The notes beneath the pieces were generated by a model. The model worked only from the letters and a program-made list of their open reading frames with translations. It ran no database searches and was not told the origin of the DNA. From contig CM025850.1 in NCBI GenBank assembly GCA_003952965.2, positions 3,363,500-3,427,499 of the forward strand: a DNA stretch of 64,000 bases, given 5' to 3'. Below, piece after piece: positions 57,655-64,000 of this stretch (its first letter is position 1; each line of letters begins with the position of its first letter). A program made the position numbers and the translations under genes. The DNA is from Morella rubra (taxonomy: Eukaryota > Streptophyta > Magnoliopsida > Fagales > Myricaceae).

Positions 57655-58748
57655 CCAAGAACTAGTTACTGGGTAGTTGATTCAAAATTTCAAAGCCATC
57701 TAAAGTTGTAACTTGTAAGTAAATGATGTGTTGGTGAAGCTTCACGATGTCTACATTTTCTATACCTCCACAACAGCTCTCGTGTCAAAATGACACCGTT
57801 TACAACAAGTAACTAAAAAAAAGTAAAAAAACAAAAATGCTAATTGGAGGCAATCCCGAACCCCTTTCCCTTTCTAGAATTATTTTTCAAATTAAAGCCC
57901 TAGTTTCTACTCTTGTCCTCGACACCCAGCCGTGACACCCATTACCGTTGCCATCGCCGATCACCAGCAATCCGTCGCTCGTCGTCGTCTGGGTTTTCGA
58001 TTCATCAACACGTAGTGCCTTGTTTCTCTCACACTTTCTCTACTCCAAGTCTTCAATTTTAGGAGGCTGAGTGCTATCTGTGTTGTTGTGGCCGATCGGC
58101 AACCCAAATGGTATGTTTCCCACCTTTCTGACAATATATTGTGAAATTTGCTGTGTCTATTGGAAAAAGTTGTTTTGTTCTGAGTTGAATATTGTTTTAA
58201 TAGTGCATCATAGAATTTTGTTGTTGTCTTAAAGTAGTATTCGGTTTTTTTTTGGAGTGACTAAAAGTGTGTCCCAAACAAATGTCACTAGAAATGCCGA
58301 CATACTAGAGGGACAAGAATAATTTCTATTATTGTTGAAAAGTCTCTACACATGTTATACGTATCAATTGAACGTGGAATTTGTTTCGTTCTTCATGGGC
58401 ATGCATGCAGGTTAGGGCTCTCTGCAAGCAACAACAACGTAATTAATTTTCAAGATTTTACATTGAGGTGAATGACTTTGATTACTGTTTATATTTATGT
58501 GTATATTGATGGATTTACCTGTTAATTTTCTAATGATTGCTTTTTTCCTTTTCACAGTTTCTAACTGAGTTAGATGGTATTAAAGTTTTCAGTTACTGTA
58601 ATTTGTGTTGTTGCAACAAGTTTTGAATGGTGTAAACTAGCTTAAGTTTGTTTTCTGGACTCATTCTAGTTAAATCAATAGTCTTTTTTTTTCACGACAG
58701 ACACTAGTTAAAGTTTGCCTTAGTCTCCCTCCCCCCTCTCCTTCGCAA

Positions 58749-58785
<37 letters not shown>

Positions 58786-59440
58786 CTCTGTCTTCTCCGG
58801 CACCGCACGTCAACCTCCGCTGCTTTCTCTCTAGGTCTTTGTCTCTCTCTCGTCTCTATGTCTCTGTCTCTATCTATCTCTATGTCTACTCACATTGTTT
58901 AGAATAGGGATTCTCATAGAGGGGGAGTTATTAGCTTATAAGATGAAGTTTTATGGTTATCGATTTATTTTTTGGACTAAGTACAGCTATTGTCATTTTT
59001 TTTCCCTTTGTGCCAGATCAATTCTATTTTGTTTGATTAATAAAATTTTAAAAGACATTTTTGTGCTTCTTATAAGATTGCCTTGTCCATTTAGGTTTCA
59101 ATTATATTGCTTTAGGTAGAAATGCTAATTGCTTCTACATGGTCTAAAGGTGAATATACCTGGACACTCCCTGGTTGATCTGACTGACTCTAAGTTGTTA
59201 TTATTTAACGTGTTGATTTATGTGTATCTATATTTTTATTTAACTTTTGAGATCACTTCCTGGTGGATACCTCTACACTGACGTTGGAGGTCTAACCTTA
59301 GGTGAAACGAAGCCAGTCCTCTTTACGGAGGGATCTCTAAGTTTAACAAGTTATTGTTTAATGTTAGTTTAATGTTTAATGTTTGTTTGTTGTTTATTTT
59401 ATTATTATTTATGTTAGTTTATAAAAAATCTTGATAAAAT
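57655..59440. other. Non-coding DNA between the GRF gene and the second CACTA
   Basis: Includes a pyrimidine-rich region with a (CT)n microsatellite (58752-58780) and further CTCTCT runs to 58890. No convincing exon was found. The right part is probably 5' non-coding sequence of the CACTA remnant. Confidence 0.45.
58752..58780. repeat. (CT)n microsatellite
   Basis: About 14 uninterrupted CT dinucleotides in a broader CT-rich tract. Confidence 0.95.
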
Positions 59441-59503
59441 GTGATGAACATTAAAATGATGCATAATCTTTTTTGTTGCATTTCATATAGTTATTACTGT
59501 CGC

Positions 59504-62000
59504 TCATGGAAGAGTTGGATGAAAAAGAAACGCGGGACAAGTGAATATGTGTTGGGAGTCAATGAGTTTCTGGGTTTTGCATCTAAGAGTATGGGTAGTG
59601 ATGAGAGAATTTGTTGCCCTTGTGTAAAGTGCGTCAATTACAAGAGGTATAACATCAGTACGGTACATGATCATTTGGTCCAATATGGGATGTCTCGGGT
59701 TACGATTATTGGTTTGCGCATGGTGAATTGCGAGATAGGGCAGCATCTAGTCATCCTCTATTTCTGTTGCAGATAATGAAATGTGTGAACCATCATCTGG
59801 GCTGCATGACTATTACACGAGGTATTTCCATTAGTACTGGAAACACAATCCCATAATGTACGAGAACAAGAGATATCCTACTGAAAATACTGCAAAGTTT
59901 TATGACATGCTTAAAGATGCAGACGATCCTTTGTATGAAGGGTGCATAAAATTTAGTAAGTTAACTGCTGTTGTACAGTTATATCATTTGAAGTGCATGG
60001 GAGGTGGAGTAATACCTCTTTTACGTGGTTACTCCAAACACTGGGTGATATGCTCCTGCGGGTGCTAAATTGCCGAAGGACACTTATGAAGCTAAAAAAT
60101 ACATGAAAGGGTTAGGACTTGGATATGAAAAGATTCCTGTTTGTCCAAACGGTTGTATGTTGTTTTGGAATGAGAATGAGAAATTAGAAGTTTGTTCAAA
60201 GTGTGGAGCATCAAAATGGAAGGGCAATGGGGAGGGAAATATTTTGTCACAGAATGAAGGTGGATCATCCAAGAGATCCAAGAAAAAACCGGCGAAATTT
60301 TGCGGTGGTTTCCTTTAAAGCAGCTTGCAGAGATTATTCATGTCCTCAAAAACTGCTTCTCATATGAAATGGCATCACGATGGACGTAAATGATGGGTTG
60401 TTAAGGCATCCGGCCGATGGTCAAGCTTGGAAGGCATTTGATGCACAGTATGCTGATTTTGCTTCTGATCCTCGTAATGTTAGGCTTGGGTTAGCAGCGG
60501 ATGGGTTTAATCCTTTTGGAACATGAGCACTAGTCATAGCACATGGCCAGTGATATTAGTACCATATAACTTGCCTCCTTGGATGTGCATGAAACGTTCA
60601 TCTTTAATGTTGTCATTACTTATTCCTGGACCGAAATCTCCTTCTTTCAAGATAGATGTATATCTAGAGCCATTGATATTGGAGTTAAAAGAGTTGTGGG
60701 ATGTTGGATTAGATACTTATGACATTGCTACGAAAGATATGTTTAAGATGCGTGCGGCATTGATGTGGACAATTAACGATTTTCCTGCATATGGTGACCT
60801 CTCTGGATGGAGTACAAAGGACGTCTTGCATGTCCATGTTGTATGTATCAGACTTGGTCACGGTGGTTGGATAATGGTAGAAAATTTTGCTACATGGGGC
60901 ATAGACGGTTCTTACCATTAAATCATAGGTGGAGAAGAGATCAAAGATCATTTGACGGTACTTATGAAATGACTCCACCACCGATGACATTTTCAGGGAA
61001 TTACAGGGTACTTTACATTTTGAGTCAAGTGTATGGAAGAAGCAAAGTATTTTCTTCACATTGCCTTATTGGAAGGATAATATGTTACGCCATAATCTAG
61101 ATGTCATGCATATAGAGAAAAACGTAGTGGACAATATCATTGGTACATTGTTAGATGTGGACGGGAAGACAAAAGATAACTATAAGGCACGTCTTGACTT
61201 ACAAATCATGGGAATAAGACATGATCTCCATCCAAAGATCACTGATGCAGGAAAGGTTCATTTGCCTGGCTTGCTACTCAATGACTCGCGAAGAGAAAGA
61301 ATGCTTTCTAAAAGTGATAAAGAATGCGAAATTTCCGGATGGTTTCGCTTCGAACATATCACGTTGTGTCAAGCTTCAACAACGTAATATCATAGGTTTG
61401 AAGAGTCATGACTGTCACATCTTGATGCAGCATTTGATGCCTATTGCAATACGAAGATCATTGCCAAGCATGGTTTGTTCTCCTTTGATCTCATTGTCAT
61501 GTTTCTTTAGAAAATTTGTTCCAAAACATTACGATAGAGGACTTAGATCGACTTGAGGCTCAAATTCCCTATAACATTGTGTCAACTTGAAAGGATATTT
61601 CCGCCTGCATTCTTTACTATTATGGTGCACTTGGTCGTACATCTAGTTGCAGAATGTAAGATGGGTGGACCGGTTCAACTTCGGTGGATGTATCCTATTG
61701 AAAGGTAATATTAATTATAGAGATATGTTACATCACGTTTCTTTGCACGTGTTTTTTTAATAAAGTCTAATATTGTTGATGTAGGTGCATGCACCGTTTC
61801 AAATCTTATGTTCGCAACACGGCCGCACCTGAAGGCTCTATTGCTGAAGGATATATAGCAGATGAATGCTTAACATTTTGTTCAAGATATTTAGAATCAG
61901 TCCCAACGATCTTTAATAGATCACCAAGAAATGTAGACGATACTATGGGAGGAATCATTTGTTCGTCTTGATATGAAAACATGCATGCAAGCTCATCGAT
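59504..62000 (+). pseudogene. Second TNP2-type CACTA transposase remnant
   Basis: Plus-strand pieces follow the TNP2 order. The transposase-associated domain contains SWMKKKRGTSEYVLGVNEFL and ICCPCVKCVNYKRYN (59510-59700). The tnp2 core contains YEGCIKFSKLTAVVQLYHLK (59930-59990), YEKIPVCPNGCMLFWNENEK and CSKCGASKWKG (60120-60230). It continues with HPADGQAWKAFDAQYADFAS (about 60410-60470), WPVILVPYNLPPWMCMKRS and ALMWTINDFPAYGDLSGWST (60540-60820), then LRHNLDVMHIEKNVVDNIIG (61085-61150). A DUF4218-like piece contains EGSIAEGYIADECLTFCSRY (61830-61890). Frames change repeatedly with internal stops. It is oriented opposite to the CACTA element at 31.6-40.7 kb and clearly diverged from it, so it is an independent, older insertion. 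Confidence 0.88.
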
Positions 62001-62369
62001 ATATCCTTTTTAATTGCGATGAGTTAATTCAAATTCGCACGTAAGTGATGTTAGACATTTTAACTCTTTCATTAAGAATGTTTATTGATGAGAATTAATT
62101 TTTTAGTTGTATTGTCCATGTGTAGAATGCATAAGGATCGATTGAAGGCAAGAAACCGTAGTAGTCGACCACAGATTATGTCATCGATAAGATGCATAGG
62201 GATGAATTTTGTGACTGGTTTCGAAACTATGTATGTGTTATGTTTAAAATGTTTTTATTGGCTTGATTACTTCAACTTATAAATTAGTGTTAATGTTGAG
62301 TTGATTTCCGAATTAAAATAGATTCAAAATATGGACGATGAAAGGAGGCGTGACCTTCCAAATAGGGTT
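62001..62369. other. Tail of the second CACTA remnant
   Basis: Continues in degenerate transposase-derived sequence (for example CRMHKDRLKARNRSSRPQ at about 62125-62180). It ends where LINE homology begins near 62370. No terminal CACTA motif was identified. Confidence 0.4.
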
Positions 62370-62955
62370 CAATGGAATTTTCCTCCTGCTTGTTAAACCA
62401 AGTAAAGTGCTGACCAGTGGCTGGAAGATCCACTAATTCAGCTTGGTTAATACAGCAGTCAAGCTCCCCCTTCCAAGCCGGCCATAGTTGAGATCCCCAA
62501 ACCGATTCCTCTTGAGATCTCATGGCGTTGAAATCCCCCAAAATTATCCACTGGTCATTGGAGTTACGGCAGCTGAAGGTAATTAAGTTCTCCCAAACCT
62601 CCCTTCGTTTCTCCAAACCATTTGAACCGTACAAAACTGACACAAAACAACCCCAAGAGTCCACCATATCTGTGACCCAAAAATGCATAATCTGATCTGT
62701 ACTACCCAACACTCTGACCTTCAAATAGTTAGGGTCCCAACATGCCCAAATTTTGCCCATATGAGAATGAGAATAATTATTCAAGTACTGCCTCTGGTCA
62801 GCAATGCTATAAAAACACCTTGTCTTTATTAATCTCTCGAACACGAGCTTCCACAAACCCCAAAAAATTCAGATGGTGCTCACTAATAAATCTCCTCACT
62901 TCTGCTTGTTTTAGAGGGTCATTAAGCCCCTTAGTATTCCAGCACCCGACTCACA
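62370..62955 (-). pseudogene. LINE (non-LTR retrotransposon) endonuclease fragment
   Basis: The minus strand begins near 62945 with WNTKGLNDPLKQAEVRRFIS and SEHHLNF, the start of the apurinic-like endonuclease domain of plant L1-type ORF2. It continues with IWACWDPNYLKVRVLGSTDQ, the catalytic ILGDFNAM, and LPATGQHFTW. One frameshift near 62840 separates the start from the main 188-codon frame. Homology stops near 62375, so the reverse transcriptase part is missing. Such endonucleases nick target DNA for retrotransposition; this copy cannot function. Confidence 0.88.
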
Positions 62956-63052
62956 TCTCTGATTAGATGCTGGTAGATGCTGTATATGCCAAATATAGAT
63001 TTATGAAATCTTTTAAACCAAATATTATAGTCCTTGCCAGGGCATGATTTTA

Positions 63053-63150
63053 ATATCATATATATATACAGAAAATATATAGTTAATTTCATATATATAT
63101 GTACAGAAAATATAGTTAATACCATATATATATATACAGAAAATATATAG
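63053..63150. repeat. AT-rich tandem repeat, three ~40-bp units
   Basis: The unit CATATATATATACAGAAAAT-ATATAGTTAAT is repeated three times with small indels. Confidence 0.8.
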
Positions 63151-63300
63151 TAGGCCTAGGGCTTAAAATTTTAAAATCTCTTTGAATTTCTGGTGGTAAT
63201 TAATCCCACGATTCTTATATATATACATGTAGACTTGTATTGGTCTCCACAACGGGGAAAGAAGGAGAATTCAATTAAAATGTTGCAGATAGAAGCAGCA

Positions 63301-63515
63301 GGAAGTCCAAAGAGCTCCTCATTGAACTTTTATTTCACACCACTATGGTACATAACAGAAGCCCGAAGAGCTCCTGATCATGAAATTTTATTTCACAGTA
63401 AGGTACATAAAATGAGTCCGAAGACCTCCTTAAGTACTTTTATTTCCCACTAAGGTACATATATATATACCAGGAGTCTGGAGAGCGCTTCTCATGTACT
63501 TCTGTTTCAGACTAT
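63301..63515. repeat. Degenerate ~57-65-bp tandem repeat, four units
   Basis: Each unit combines a (G)AAGTCCGAAGAGCTCCT-like phrase with CTTTTATTTCACACTA and AGGTACATA. Units start near 63301, 63359, 63415 and 63472. Similarity falls in the last unit. Confidence 0.75.
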
Positions 63516-63586
63516 AGCAGAAGTTCTAAGAAAACATCAAAGTGCAACATGCCCTATATATTACGATCTATTTCTTCAGTTACCTC

Positions 63587-63785
63587 CTAAACCAAGGACT
63601 CAATCGTATTCCTCACTACATCTTCAATTATCGTCAACGTCTCATATTCAACTGTCCAGCGAACAACCCCTTGCATGGCTTGAACAGTGAATTTGAACCA
63701 GTTGCAGTAGTCCAGAAGATCTCCTGTTCTCACAACGAACGTAACTGACTTATTACCTGTGTTTAGAGTTCGGAGTTCCATGTTA
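63587..63785 (-). pseudogene. Major-latex-protein-like (Bet v 1 family) C-terminal exon fragment
   Basis: The minus-strand frame contains GNKSVTFVVRTGDLLDYCNW, FKFTVQAM and VVRWTVEYETL, followed by a C-terminal helix-like tail and a stop. This order resembles the last exon of MLP/Bet v 1 proteins (ITFKV-EGDL, FTVQ, WTxEYEKL), small cytosolic ligand-binding proteins. The expected upstream exon with the first ~60 residues is not seen before the window end, and the 5' end of this exon has no convincing joined sequence. It may continue beyond the window or be a fragment. Confidence 0.5.
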
Positions 63786-64000
63786 TGAGGCAATTCCTGA
63801 TCGCTATCCACGGCAACAAATAGAAACACAAAGAAAACGAAAAACAATAAATAGACATCAAATCATTTTTCCCCCTCATTAACAGTGGTGGAAGGAGAGG
63901 TAGCGAACCAGGCTGGTCGCTAAGCCGCATCCCCTGCCCAAAAAAAAAAATTTTGCAACATTTTTTTTTTCATTAATTTTGGCCTGGGTCCCCGATACCC
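63786..64000. other. Unassigned sequence at the window end
   Basis: A/T homopolymer-rich sequence with no recognised gene. Confidence 0.4.

Overview
This is nuclear DNA of a flowering plant, almost certainly a eudicot. Genes carry GT-AG introns, the intergenic DNA is AT-rich, class I and class II plant transposons are abundant, and a TIR-NBS-LRR-type resistance gene remnant is present (a class essentially missing from grasses). Two runs of N mark assembly gaps (3654-4653, exactly 1000, and 31517-31619).

Layout. 1-3653 holds internal exons of a UTP7/WDR46-type ribosome-biogenesis gene, cut by the first gap. 6.3-28.6 kb is an array of four 2-oxoglutarate/Fe(II) dioxygenase genes of the SRG1 / codeine-demethylase-like (DOXC) family: gene A (6284-8619, minus), gene B (11340-13837, minus), gene C (16478-18973, minus; a one-base-frameshifted twin of B) and gene D (26245-28592, plus). 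A, B and D have four exons with matching phases and all the metal and co-substrate residues. B and C lie in a 5.1-kb tandem duplication that is nearly identical over its whole length. The 2.2 kb upstream of D is duplicated again at 29.3-31.5 kb. That copy stops at the second gap, about 80 bp before the point where the start codon would be: an orphaned promoter.

31.6-40.75 kb is a degenerate CACTA (En/Spm) element on the minus strand. Its subterminal region carries an array of CGATCGATCG palindromes arranged as paired hairpins. One end abuts a TNL resistance pseudogene (40.75-42.4 kb) next to the kinase-2 motif. 42.6-45.2 kb is a region bounded by ~390-bp inverted repeats. 46-54.5 kb is a decayed Ty3/gypsy element (probably Tekay/Del) on the minus strand. 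55.35-57.65 kb is a small two-exon GRF-zinc-finger gene whose intron holds a repeat-derived promoter-like segment. 59.4-62.3 kb is a second CACTA transposase remnant (plus strand), followed by a LINE endonuclease fragment and a fragment of a major-latex-protein (Bet v 1 family) exon.

The only visible pathway-like unit is the dioxygenase array, which probably represents lineage-specific expansion of a specialised-metabolism enzyme. Its substrate cannot be told from sequence. Several places (40.2-41.4 kb, 47.6-48.3 kb) contain shortened echoes of adjacent sequence, differing mainly by many small deletions. They may be assembly or gap-filling artefacts, and this should temper fine-scale conclusions there.
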